Shown in pieces: positions 43,696 to 55,030 of a stretch of DNA of 64,000 bases (the stretch's first letter is position 1; each line of letters starts with the position of its first letter). Below the pieces are notes generated by a model. The model saw only the letters and a list, made by a program, of their open reading frames with translations, was not told the origin of the DNA and did not search any database. The DNA is from Nymphaea colorata (Eukaryota; Streptophyta; Magnoliopsida; Nymphaeales; Nymphaeaceae): assembly GCF_008831285.2 (NCBI RefSeq), contig NC_045138.2:20739934-20803933 (forward strand), written 5' to 3'. The position numbers were made by a program, and so were the translations under genes.

Positions 43696-44370
43696 TCCTT
43701 AACATTTATTAACATCTATTGTTATCCACCAAACCCTAATTTGACCTAAAAAAAGAGAGAGAAACTAAATGTGGGCTGGCCAATAAATTTACTTTATATC
43801 TGTTGTGGCAGCTTGGTGATGGAAGTACCAAATCACACTGGCAGAGAGAAATTTTTTGTATGAAAGACCACTATTAATATATATTTTAAACTTGAAGGGA
43901 CACTTATATACAAATAAATAAAATTGATTAAGATTTTGATTCATAAATAAAGCCATTTCCACGTATCAATCACCCACATTGTCTCGGCCACTGCCAGTCG
44001 GTGACTGGCAGATCACCTCAGGCCGGCGGATTTAGATATTTGACTAAATGTAGATCTGTTGAACATGTCAAATGCCCAAGAACAGCTGACGGTTCGACCG
44101 AAAGTTGAGGTAAGGTCTCACTGGATCCTGACAGCAACATAACATTATTGCATACCGTGTGCACGTGGAGGGAGAGAGAATGGTGGCAGAAATCATGGAA
44201 GAGGGGCGGTGGGGGGAGTTTATATAAAATAATTCTGTGACATTTAATAAGGTCAGCTCGTCTAGAAGGACTAACCAGCTAAGAATAGGCTGCATGGGGG
44301 TTTGCCCGGCCCCTGCAAAGTCATAAAGATTTGAATTATGCATGTAGATGAGATTTATGTGGTCTATTCG

Positions 44371-44371
<1 letters not shown>

Positions 44372-44435
<64 letters not shown>
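44372..44435. repeat. (TA)n(GA)n compound microsatellite
   Basis: About 17 TA units pass directly into about 14 AG units. Confidence 0.95.
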
Positions 44436-44438
<3 letters not shown>

Positions 44439-44579
44439 TCAAAATAACTTAGTTTATAAAGATTTTGAGAGTCCGTTACGGTCTCAGCTGTTAACTAACA
44501 ATTTGCAACTGAAATCAGAAAACGTGATTAGGTTTATTAATATTCCGAACTGTGAAGAAAGAGCCCTGTAGACCGGAGT

Positions 44580-44594
44580 ACTTCTTCTTCTTCT

Positions 44595-44622
<28 letters not shown>
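44580..44622. repeat. (TTC)n(TC)n compound microsatellite
   Basis: CTT trinucleotides pass into a CT run; pyrimidine-rich on the plus strand. Confidence 0.95.
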
Positions 44623-44626
<4 letters not shown>

Positions 44627-44973
44627 ATTCAACCGTAATTAGGATCCAGCGCCCCTAACAACTTGGACTCAGTCCTGTAAAAAACTCAGCCACTCAAATG
44701 CATATATGAGACTGGCGTGGCCTGAGCTTTGAAGGATCGGATAAAATCTTATTGAAACTGTTGATAGAATTGTTAGATTCAAAAGCTACACAGCTGTTGA
44801 ATGAAAGCATGAAAAGGGAGACTCATAGTGATGGTGACCTCACAAAGACAAAGAGCCATGAATGAGCAATCGAAGTAGTTGGTTTCCTTTTACATGCTTT
44901 TTAGTATGGTAGGTTGGAGAATGTTGGTATGTAGGAGTAGGACTGAAGAGAGAGTTGAAGATATGAATCTTAA

Positions 44974-45514
44974 TGGCGCGTTTGGTTGCGTCAGTGTTTT
45001 ATCCGAGGTGATTTCAGATGCCGGATCAGATGCGAGGTTTTAAGATCCGAGGTGCCCATTTTCAGCATTATTACGTCCTCTTGCATCTCTTTCTCTAAGT
45101 CACCCCTGTCTCTCATTGAGAACCCTGGACTCCCACTCTCCAATGATGAAGTCCAAACTCTTATTTCTATTTTGTTTCTACGGTTTGTTTTTGTATCTAG
45201 GGAACTTCTTGTTTCTAAATTTTGTTATGCATTCTCATTTTATCGGCTCTCTTTCTCTGAGAAACTCTTCACTAGCATGTTTGAGGTTGCATCCTATGTT
45301 TCTCTTTCTCTAAGTCAATTTGTCTCCCATTGAGAACCCTGGAGGGCCTGGACTCCCAACTCTCATCAGCAGTTGCCATGGCCATTGAGAGCACATCTAA
45401 GATCCAGGCTGTCTCCCTCCCTAGTGGATTACAAAATTGTGAATCTCAAATCCACTGCCTGTTGAAACCACAAATCTGTGAGCAAATCTGATTCTCAAAT
45501 CTTAAATGCACCCT
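44974..45514. mobile_element. Candidate Harbinger-type MITE
   Basis: Flanked by TAA at 44971-44973 and 45515-45517. The left end is TGGCGCGTTTGGTTGCGTCA; the right end, reverse-complemented, is AGGGTGCATTTAAGATTTGA, a weak inverted match. The interior has further GATTTGAGA/TCTCAAATC complementarity. No ORF. It abuts the 184-bp array. Confidence 0.45.
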
Positions 45515-46045
45515 TAAGTTGATGGTAGAGATGTCAACTGATCAAATTCGAATTGGATATACTCTTAACCGTATCTGTTTTCAGATAATCATATATTCAT
45601 ATTTGAATATGAACAAAAAAAGATCATACCCAAATCCAAAATCCGATTTCACAATCCGAATCGATCCAATTTTGATCCTCAAATCTTAAATGCTCCCTTA
45701 AGTTGATGGTAGATATGTCAATGGATCGAATTCGAATTGGATATACCCTTAACCGTAACTGTTTTCAGATATTCATATAGTCATATTCGAATATGAACAA
45801 AAAAAGATCATACCCAAATCCAAAATCCGATTTCACAATCCGAATCGATCCAAATCTGATCCTCAAATCTTAAATGCTCCCTTAAGTTGATGGTAGATAT
45901 GTCAATGGATCGAATTCGAATTGGATATACCCTTAACCGTAACTGATTTCAGATATTCGTATAGTCATATTCGAATATGAACAAAAAAAGATCATACCCA
46001 AATCCAAAATCCGATTTCACAATGCGAATCGATCTAAAACCAATT
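45494..46045. repeat. 184-bp tandem array, three copies
   Basis: Unit landmarks recur at exact 184-bp spacing: AAGTTGATGGTAGA at 45516, 45700 and 45884. Each unit also carries CTCAAATCTTAAATGC..CCC, AATTCGAATTGGATATAC and GAACAAAAAAAGATCATACC. Units 2 and 3 are closer to each other than to unit 1. No ORF. Confidence 0.9.
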
Positions 46046-46116
46046 TTTACATTCATATCCAAATCTGATCAGATAGCTACGTATATCTGAATATGAATCC
46101 GATTAGATACCATTTC

Positions 46117-46220
46117 TTAAATCCGAATCTGATGTTATTTCTCAATCGGATATTAATTTTTTTTCACATCCGAATCTGATGTTATTTCTCAATCGGATAT
46201 TAATTTTTTTTCACATCCGA
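46117..46220. repeat. 47-bp tandem repeat next to the 184-bp array
   Basis: GATGTTATTTCTCAATCGGA starts at 46131 and 46178; each copy ends in TATTAATTTTTTTTCACATC. The words resemble the CCGAATC motifs of the neighbouring array. Confidence 0.85.
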
Positions 46221-48319
46221 CTTTTTCAGAACAGTGTGGTCAGATATCCAGTCCAAAACTATGTATTGACATACTTAATCGAGGGGCATCACATGCAAGT
46301 TTGAAGCCTACCAAATAAATATGGCACCACCATGCAGAACTAGTTGCAGTGGCTAATCGGTGGGAGAGACTTCACGGATTTTACCAACTGCTGGATGCAA
46401 TGTGACATCAATGGAGTTTCCCCGTGTTTGACTAGCCAACTCAAGGAAAGAAAGGAGCTAAATTAAGAACATGTCTAAGAAATGCAAACTGAGATGTGCT
46501 CGAGTTCTTTATTGTTAGGTGTAATCTATTACAGGATAATTATTCGATTCAAATTTTCATGACGCTGTATGAATCATGAAAACCAGGAAAGCTAAGTAAG
46601 AGATGTAGATTGGTTCCGTCAGCCCCTTTGCTTTATTGTGTTAGAATATGAAACTTGAACAGAAAAATACATGCTAAGAGTTGTTTGTTTTGTATAGCTT
46701 GAATAATTAAGATCCATTTTGAGGCTGGAAGGTTGTGGACGTGCAAATAATTGGACACGAAGAGGTCCACTAGAAAATTTGCATGGTAATAGGCAAATAT
46801 GCATGTGACATGTGCCATTTATTTACCAATAGAAATGATCTAACACAATCTTTGCACGTTCGAATAATAAAGGAACTATCAATACTATACTCTACAATCT
46901 AAGGCACATGGGTAATTCAATAAGTTTACTGTACCACTGTCGTTGTATAGGTACTTGGACACTCTTGGCTATTTTTTAGATCAAAACTGATCCAAAATAC
47001 ATAATTTTACTTGATTTAGTTTGTTTTTAGCTCAGTTTTCACACAGTTTTTGAGAGTTATTATTCATCAACATGTAATGTTTTTATTTATATCACTTGTT
47101 TATATAAATATTGCTTTCATTTTAATTTTTGTGATGTTTTTCACATATATATATATATACACACACATTTTATAAATTGTACCCGCATCTTGGTATTTGT
47201 ATCTGAATCCATACCCAAGTGGCTTAGTCTACAAGAGAATGGATGGGTCTCAATCTCCATGCAGCAAACATGACCCAATTGTGTCTATCAGATGATGCCA
47301 TGTATAATATGTTTGATATACAGTTACAAGGCTGCAAGATAAACTACAGACTTTGCATACGATTAAATCACCAAGAGTTGTTAAAACATACATGTTCTTC
47401 AGCTCTACCTAAATGTAGTATCTCAATAAAACTACTGTCAGCCTCTCCACCCCTACCTTCCGTAGCTTCATGTGATACTTTGAATTTGAAATCGTATCTT
47501 TATGCATTTTACACCAACCATTCGCCATCTTGTAAACATTATTTACTTTAATCATATTCAAACTTTGTCTACGTACCTACCATTGGTATATGGTTGATAA
47601 ATAATATTTATTTCACATGCACAATTGACTATTATCATGTGAATTTACTAGCCCACCTATTCGTGCCCAACTATTTGAAATTATGCAACCCTTTAAATTT
47701 GGTTTAGAGTTAAAAAAAAAAAAACAGTATTTATGTTTAAGGATGTGATTATTGTGCAACCAACTACCAACTATCAGTGTAGAGGGCAGCCAGTCTCTTT
47801 TTTATTTTGGTACAAATTCTTTTCAAGATTCATGGATTTTGAAAATATTGTTTTCTCACCATACAACCCCAACATGAGCATTTTTTTTTTCTCTTCTCTA
47901 CACACAATGATGAGTCTGTTTTTATAGGAAATGAATGTAGTCTATATGACAATTGGAACTTCCAGTATATGCATCCTTCCATGAATGAACATTGGATGCT
48001 TGATGAGACTGAAATTGGTGGAATTTTAGAATTGAAATTGTCATTTTTTATGAAATGAGAATTGTGTTATCAAACAAAGAATTTCAGTTCCGAAATTATA
48101 GTCTCATACTTGAATCAAAATTCCTAAATTGTCATTCTATCTTAACCGGCGGAATCATGATTCCAAAATTGAAACAAATTTTCATCAAACACGTCAATTT
48201 CAATGTTGGAATCTCTCTTCCAAACTAAGTATTCAAGAACTTGGAGTCTCTCTTTCAAAAAATCCCAACCATATGATGGGAGAATATTGGGGCCACTTGT
48301 CTGGCTTGATGTCCCACTT

Positions 48320-48530
48320 TTTATAACAAGAGCAAACACATATAAAGATCCACTTACATTTTGTTAGAGACAAGTTAGCCAAAAAGAGTAGGGGATCAAA
48401 CACATTTCATCTTATGGTCATCTGGCAGATGCTCTCACCAAGATTCTATGAAAAGATGGACAAAAAATCTTTATGTTTCAAGTTCAAACATTTTGGCTAG
48501 AACAATCAACTTGAGTGGAGCTGTTTATGG
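48320..48530 (+). mobile_element. Copia RNase H remnant
   Basis: A degenerate plus-strand translation contains AKHI/KIHLHFVRDKLA-like and then GHLADALTKIL-like residues (ggtcatctggcagatgctct at about 48417), the hallmark end of copia RNase H. The frame is interrupted. It is followed by a PPT-like GAGTGGAGCTG and, near 48606, a PBS-like TGGTATTAGAC. Only a relic of the element remains. Confidence 0.55.
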
Positions 48531-49026
48531 GAAGGCATCAAGCTATAAGCTAGGACTTTCATAAATCGGCCTGAGAGAAACCTCTACTCTTCTCTTCATC
48601 CCCTCATGGTATTAGACCTGCTTTCGGTTTCTCAGGTTATGTTTTTATCCATTGAATTAGGCTCTAAAAGCTACATGTTATGGGAATTTTGATTTAAACC
48701 CATACTGACCATGTATGATCATATGGGATTTGTCAATGGGAGTGAACCTTGTCCACTTAATCTTACTGAAGGGTCGAATGAGTTCAATCATGTGTAGAAC
48801 TGTCTAGTTTGATATCAAATTGAAGAGTTCAATGATGTCATGCTTTCGTCTTGATCTGCATTCTTAGGTGGGCAGCCTTAGAGGGTTGTTCCTCATTACT
48901 TAAAATTTAAGACATGGAAACAGTAGTTAGCTGTCGGAAAAGTTATATATTTGCTGTCAAATATTATTGCGAACTTGGCACTTTCTTGAGTATCAATTGG
49001 AAGAGTTATTGTAGATCCCAAATCAT

Positions 49027-49335
49027 TGGGTCAGGGATAAAAACCAGACCCTCAAACTTGATTATTGAAAGATTTTGTTACACAATCTAACCATACAGAT
49101 GTGATTTTAAGAATGTTTTTATGAGAAATATATATTAATTTAATCATTTTTGAGTGAATAATGTTTTATAATGGAAAAATCAACCGTTTTTATAACATCA
49201 AAAATTTACTGGTAGAAAAATCAAGTTTTTTCATATAATAAGACTTGTTTTATGTTGAATTAGTAATTCTAAACATTCTAGATGGTTCTTAACAATGATT
49301 TAAGAAGATCCAGTTTTTGTCCCTTACCTAAGTGA
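49027..49335 (-). mobile_element. Dispersed repeat family R1, copy 4 (TIRs visible)
   Basis: The left end GGTCAGGGATAAAAACCAGA and the right end, reverse-complemented, GGTAAGGGACAAAAACTGGA form terminal inverted repeats of about 20 bp around a core of roughly 300 bp. The interior matches copies 1 and 3 in reverse (CAATCTAACCATACAGATGT, GATTTTAAGAATG). It is about 500 bp upstream of the hydrolase gene. Confidence 0.65.
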
Positions 49336-49854
49336 GAGTTTGTTTCAGATCCTGCTCAAGTAAGGTCGTAATTGAAAAGTTCTTTTTTTTCACTCGATAA
49401 AATCTAAAAGAGCACAAAAATAATAGACAAAAGTTATTATTAACTTATGAGGGTTCTGCTGATTTTGTTCCAAAAACATTGATAAAAAATTTTAAAATTT
49501 TAAAAATTTAAAGGATTACGATTTCGTATATGTTAATAGCCATACGATCATCAACTCATCATAAATCCCAGACAAAAAAAAAACCTTCCTTAGATTGGGT
49601 CCCCGATCCCCAGAACTGCACTAATAATCTCTTGGTGCTACTTTCCGACGCAAAAGATTTGTTTCTTTTTGGGTAAATTTTTGAATATCTAGTTCATTTT
49701 CCAGTATCCAGTAGGCCCTACTTCTACCAAAGCGACAAGGTGCGAGTTGAAGATCACAGATTTCGATGGGACACACAGCCCTCCTTTAAATTGAGGCTAA
49801 AGTGTTATTCAGAAAATATCTCTCTCCCTATCTCTCTCAGGCAGCTTGTAGAGG

Positions 49855-52800
49855 ATGGCAACGCTCGTGTTCCACAATGTAGTCCTCAAGGACTCCCCTC
49901 TCGCCAATTCTAAGAGACACCAGCTTCGATTTTCTTCAGCAGCACGGAGAAGTCTCCTTCCTGCAGCATCTGTGAGTACAAAAGCACTCTTGGTTCTCAG
50001 CTAACTCGCGCCTTCCCTGTTGTTTCACATGCCGGTCTTTTAGATGGGACCTTGTCTTTTCTCGTTGTTATTAGTTGGTGGCAACAAAATGTCCTTAAAC
50101 AAAATGTCCTTACCTTTATCTTTTAGTTCCGTGGATTAATTTCCTGGTGAATTTTTGTTTCTCTTAGAATCAGCAAAGAAAACATCTTCAGGTTCATGCC
50201 TTAAGTCATGCTGCAGAGCTTCTGGCGCACAGAATGCACAACTGTAGTTAGACCAATCTCTATTCTTGTATCCCAAAGCCGTAAACGTTTGCAATCTGTC
50301 TGCCCAAATTCCTTGAATACATCCCGCCATGGTTCTTCGTGATTGGATTCATCAATTTCCTCTGCTTAAATTTCGTAAGCATGAGGATGCCTTGGTTTGA
50401 GGGGAATATGAGATAAGCGTGATTTCTTTTCCTGTGAATGAAATTGTTCCCGTTGCTAGGAAATTGAATCGTTTTTCGGTGGTTTTTGATCCATATAACG
50501 TTATGGACACAAAGTAATATAACAACCTTTGTTCTACGTTGCATCTTACCTTCATGAATTAGGATGGTAGATTTTCAGAACGTTTCAAAATGGGCCTTAT
50601 TATGTTTTGCCTCTAAGAGTTGAAAGTCCTGGGTATGGCTTTCTTAATCCAAATGATATATGATTTATAAGTTGTTACGCTTCCACCGTAATTTTTTGTC
50701 ATTGTATTACTGCCTGTTCAGTTTGCTGTGAAGTTATAGTCGTTTTCCTCATGGCGGAAACTGAAACAAATCTTCTAATTAGTTTTTAAATATATTTTAA
50801 CTTCAATTCTGCTTTTTGAGTCGTGTGTTCTTTTTGTATCTTGCAACCAATTTCGTACGGCATGTGGTCTTAATTTCTGCAGGCTCTGATGTGTGCATCG
50901 TATAACAATGTCAGAAAGTTAGAGACCTCAGATAATAATAATTAGCTGAGTGTTCATGCGTCTTACCTTTGACTAAAAGTGGTCACATTTTTGTTGGTGG
51001 TTATGCTGTACGTCCTTATTTCTTCCTGTGCCAGCCTATTCTGCTCTGGACCATAACTTCATATTTATGCAGAGGAAATATGCGCAGCATCAACATGCAT
51101 GCCTGTCATTCAGAATAAATGCAACTAGTAACTTGTCAGATAGTCAGGAAGAACTCAAAGATGATGTAGATGAAGCTTGTGAACTAGTAAAAGGCGTTGA
51201 GCTTTGTTTAGGAGAAAATGATGACATATTTCATGCTTATTTGTTGGAGGCAGTTAAAAACAATAAAGGGAGAGGTATCCTACTTCTTAGTGATATATTC
51301 GGTTTTCAAGATACATCGACAAGAGACTTCGCATATCGTGTTGCCTGCAGCGGATACAAGTATATCTCTTGCTCTTGCAAGTTCATATAACTCTGTGTAT
51401 TAGTAGTTATCTCAAGTTTGTTAAATGCTTATGTGCAGCACATTCTATCATCACATATGGCAGTTTCTTTATTGTTGTCCCTGTTCAAACTTTTTTCTGT
51501 TTACTTCTGATTTGAATCCCAAAGGTTACTTTCATTTGGATATTTGAAACAGTTAGAGCACCTCCTTAGACCGAGGCTACTCTTGTAGTCACTATGATTC
51601 TATTTTGCCGGTTTATGATTCAGTTTTTCCTTGGAAGGACCTGGTTTTGCTAAACTGAATAATTCCCAACAGATGGGAGTAGCAGCATGCATCTTTAACG
51701 GAGGAAAAAGAGCTCAGTTTAGTGTGTAACTATCAAAGAATAAAACTAGCATCTGAATGATTTGCTACATTAGGCATGTCTGATACTACACATATCAATA
51801 ATGTAATTAATGTTTTAACAATATGATTCTGTTCTTATCTTTTCCAAACAAAGTTGCAGTTTAAAGTTGTTCCTTTTAACAATTTATGCCCTTGCACGTT
51901 CTGTTAGGTATACAACATGTCACCAAAAAAAGGTCAACAGGTAAAATCCCTGTTGTTGTTATTACATCAGTGTCAAAGATTTGTATGAACAACTGCATAC
52001 TATGGAAATAGATAAGGCAGTTCATCCCAAAGGAGTTCCTTTTCTTGTGACTAAGAAAGTGTCCATCATATGTATAGCATTTGGCGAACCATTTAGAATT
52101 GAAAGACTACCAACGGTTTCCTTTGAATGGCTAATGGCATGATTGAACAATTACAGATAGGCTGAGATTTCCAAAAGTAATAAAGCATTACAGCATGATA
52201 TCTGCTCACTTTAGAGTGAAGTCCTTTGATTTACGTTTCATAAAGTTGGTTTAGGCCTCAACTGTACAATATATGGGCCATGAGCTGCACTGTGGTATTT
52301 AATACAGGCATGGTATTGATACCAAAGATGCAGGGAGTCTAGGAAAGCATCAAGGGAAATCCTGAATTACAAGCAAACTTGTGTTCAAGCATATCATGTT
52401 CTTAGTATTTGGAGTTTGCAAAGCTTATGATTTTCAATTATGCCAATACCATCCTCAAATATGATAAAATGAACTGGTACCAAATCTTTCTTTTTTATGT
52501 CTTACAAATCAAGAGAGAGGGACAAATAGCATGGTCAGAGAAGTTCAAAATTAGGACATAAGAATGAAAAGTTATTGATGCAAAGATAGGACTGGAGCCA
52601 AAAAGTTTTAGTGGAGATTCTAGACCATTTCATAGTAGATGTATGTGTTTATGGCTGAAAATTCTAGATAAAATTCCTGAAAACAATAGATGAAGTGCTA
52701 CCCAGTCTACTGAAAGACTAAAATCCAAAATTCGACAATCTATATTCTCCCACATAAGTATCTACCTTGCACCTCTTTATTGCCATTTTAAATGGCTTGG

Positions 52801-54349
52801 AATACAACCAAATACCAGTATGCCATCGATATGAAAGAAAATATGGATACCATCTGCATTATGCAATTTTTTATAAACATATTTGCTATCATCGCTTCTA
52901 GTAGTATTATATTTCCAGATATACTGCACTCTCAAAGTTGGTTACTCCTGAACAGCCATGTTAGCGACGAATTTAGTCCTGATAAACTTTTGACCTAATG
53001 TTGTAAAAGTATTGATGAGAGAAGGGCACCAAACATGCTAAAATTTGCCCGTGGCTTGAATATTTCAATGCCATGCCTTTGGTGAATGTTTTATATATTG
53101 TGCAATGTGTTCTGATTCTCTAGGGTTACAATTAACCAAGTATTGCCACTTGGGCTTGGCATCCTTCTCCTCTCCTGGCTTGGTCGACCTCCCAAATACA
53201 TAAGTTATGATATTTGAGAGCACTTCCATGCATAAGAGGTAAACACTGTATAAGTTAAGCCGGTTTTGGACACAGGACAAACTTGCTGCAAATTGATGTA
53301 ACTACAAACAGAAAAATACACTGAGGACTGTGTCATTCAAATGGAAACATATAGATGAGAAATGTATACTGTGAAAACACTTGAATCGACTTTAACAATA
53401 GGTTGTCAAAGTGCAAAGGAACTCAATGTTTCTTCGGAAGAGGTAAAACTCCCAATGGATGGACGCAAAAAGGATAACAACAAGGTCGGATCCTGCAAAG
53501 AGCAACATTCTTTCATAGAGCAGCTATGCCCTTGATCATTGGCACAATGTCTTTTTCTTACCCTATCTGGGTTTACACACTATTGTAGTTTACCCATTTG
53601 TTATTTTCTTACTTGCAGGCTGTCAATGGTTGCACTTATAGCAGCATGTTCTTTCGTATAGAACGCTTGCACCTTGGCCTTATACAAGTCCCTTTTTTTG
53701 GTCTCTCCTCCACTGCACTCTATGCATCTAACTCTCTATTGCAAGAAAGAGCAATTGGCTTACCCAATTCATTTAAAGTTCCTCAGGTTCTGCATTTTGC
53801 TGTATTAATTGTTGCAGTGTCCTGGTGCCAGACCTGTTTCGTGGTGACCCCTGGGACAAAGGAAGACCCCAAGCAGAGTTAGAAGAATGGATTCACAAGC
53901 AGTCAACAGACAGACTTGCAAAAGATGTGAACACTTGCATAAAATGGATGATTGACGAGTTTACAGCCGCAGGGCAGCCATCTGAGAAGCTTGGCATTGT
54001 TGGCTTCTGCTTTGGTGGTGGATGGTTGTTGAAGACTTTGGCCAATGACAGACAAGGGAACTTCGCCGCTGGTGTCTGCTTCTATGGAACTAGACTGAAT
54101 TCAACTCTGGCTGCTGATGTGAAGGTTCCTGTGCTCTTCATTGCAGGTGACAAGGATCCATTGTGCCCTACGTCTGTACTGATGGATATAAGGAGAAGCC
54201 TTCCTGGATCCCGAACAGTCATATACCCAGGGCGAGGTCATGGATTCGCTCATCGGCCCGAATCCGCGGAGGAAGATGAAGATGCAGAAAAGGCCTTCAT
54301 TCTGATGAGAAATTGGCTGCATGATGAGTTGTTGAGGAAGAACAATTGA
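49855..54349 (+). CDS. Dienelactone hydrolase family protein, probably plastid-targeted
   Basis: Three exons, 49855-49971, 51073-51359 and 53818-54349, join in frame to 311 residues. Residues 1-39, rich in Ser, Ala and Arg and lacking early acidic residues apart from one Asp, look like a chloroplast transit peptide. The rest is an alpha/beta-hydrolase of the carboxymethylenebutenolidase type. It has an SDIFG motif at the position of the bacterial EIFG glutamate, VLVPDLFRGDPW, the nucleophile elbow GFCFGGG with C199, GDKDP with a candidate catalytic Asp (246 or 248), and GRGHGF with H276. The cysteine nucleophile is the family hallmark. The bacterial enzymes open dienelactones; the plant substrate is not known from sequence. 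Intron 2 is 2.46 kb and contains no other gene. Confidence 0.93.
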
Positions 54350-55030
54350 TTTCGCAAATTGAGATTGCCTTTCTGTATCATATATTATATAAACCTGTAG
54401 GGTAGTTTCCTTCAAACTCTTCAACAAAAACAGAGCTGATCTAAATTGCCATAACGTGATCATCCTGAAAATAAATTGGATGGGCACACCGCATGGAAAG
54501 CGTGAAAGCGACCATTTTCACCCGGCATGTCTACAATTAGATTTTTAGAAGCAACAAGAAGAGAGTATCTCTCCTTTACTCTTTAGTCCTGGTGAACTTG
54601 GAACTGTGGCCGTAGTGTCCTCTAGACATGCATCGTACGGGAAATACAGAAACTTTGTGAATACAGCAGAAAATGACAAAAATCAGTTTGAAATATTATA
54701 GAGCATCCCACATTCTGATCTAAATGCTAATCTGATATACTGTTATTAGTTAAGTTCTTTTCGTCAAGACAGGTGATATGAAAGGTTAAAAGGGTCGCTC
54801 ATGGGAGATGCAAGGTGAACCCCACCGAGGCAGCAGGTTCTCTGTTCGAGTCCCATACACATACTCGCCCCCATGCGCCCCCAAGGTGAGCGACGGCCGT
54901 CAGATGGGGACAGGGCTATAAGGTGATCTTGAACCCCATGGGAGACATCAAGAAGGAAGGATAGTTGTTACAAACTGCTGAAGTTTCTGTTATCCTTTAC
55001 CCACTTCTTCCTCCAACTTCATGCCAAGTG
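54350..55030. other. Convergent spacer between hydrolase and LEA-TMEM205 genes
   Basis: Holds the 3' UTRs of both genes and a SINE-like stretch. No ORF of interest. Confidence 0.6.
54787..54965 (+). mobile_element. tRNA-derived SINE-like sequence
   Basis: GGTCGCTCATGGGAGATGCA is followed by GTGAACCCCACCGAGGCAGC and a B-box-like TTCTCTGTTCGAGTCCCATA (about 54837-54857). A GC-richer tail with inverted GGTGAGCGACGGCC words continues to about 54960. It does not fold as a tRNA. Ends and target duplications are not clear. Confidence 0.4.

Larger units (their letters stand above)
36532..49854. other. Gene-free repeat-rich block
   Basis: About 13 kb with no supportable gene. The first several hundred bases are presumably the MLO promoter, on the minus strand. 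It holds R1 family copies, a SINE-like stretch, a MITE, a 184-bp tandem array, a copia remnant and microsatellites (for example 38290-38322 and 42691-42706). Small open frames here (36620-37033, 37148-37507, 47243-47551) show no domain and no conserved splice structure. Confidence 0.65.

Noticed and set aside
45494-46220. Regular repeats considered as a CRISPR array
   Set aside because: Units are 184 bp with no spacer/repeat alternation, in a nuclear plant genome; a tandem repeat.
53598-53882. Open frame in intron 2 of the dienelactone hydrolase gene as an extra exon
   Set aside because: The acceptor at 53817 joins exon 2 in phase and restores NVLVPDLFRGD; the upstream residues do not fit the family.
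54787-54860. Possible tRNA gene
   Set aside because: B-box-like word is present but no cloverleaf with acceptor and anticodon stems can be drawn.
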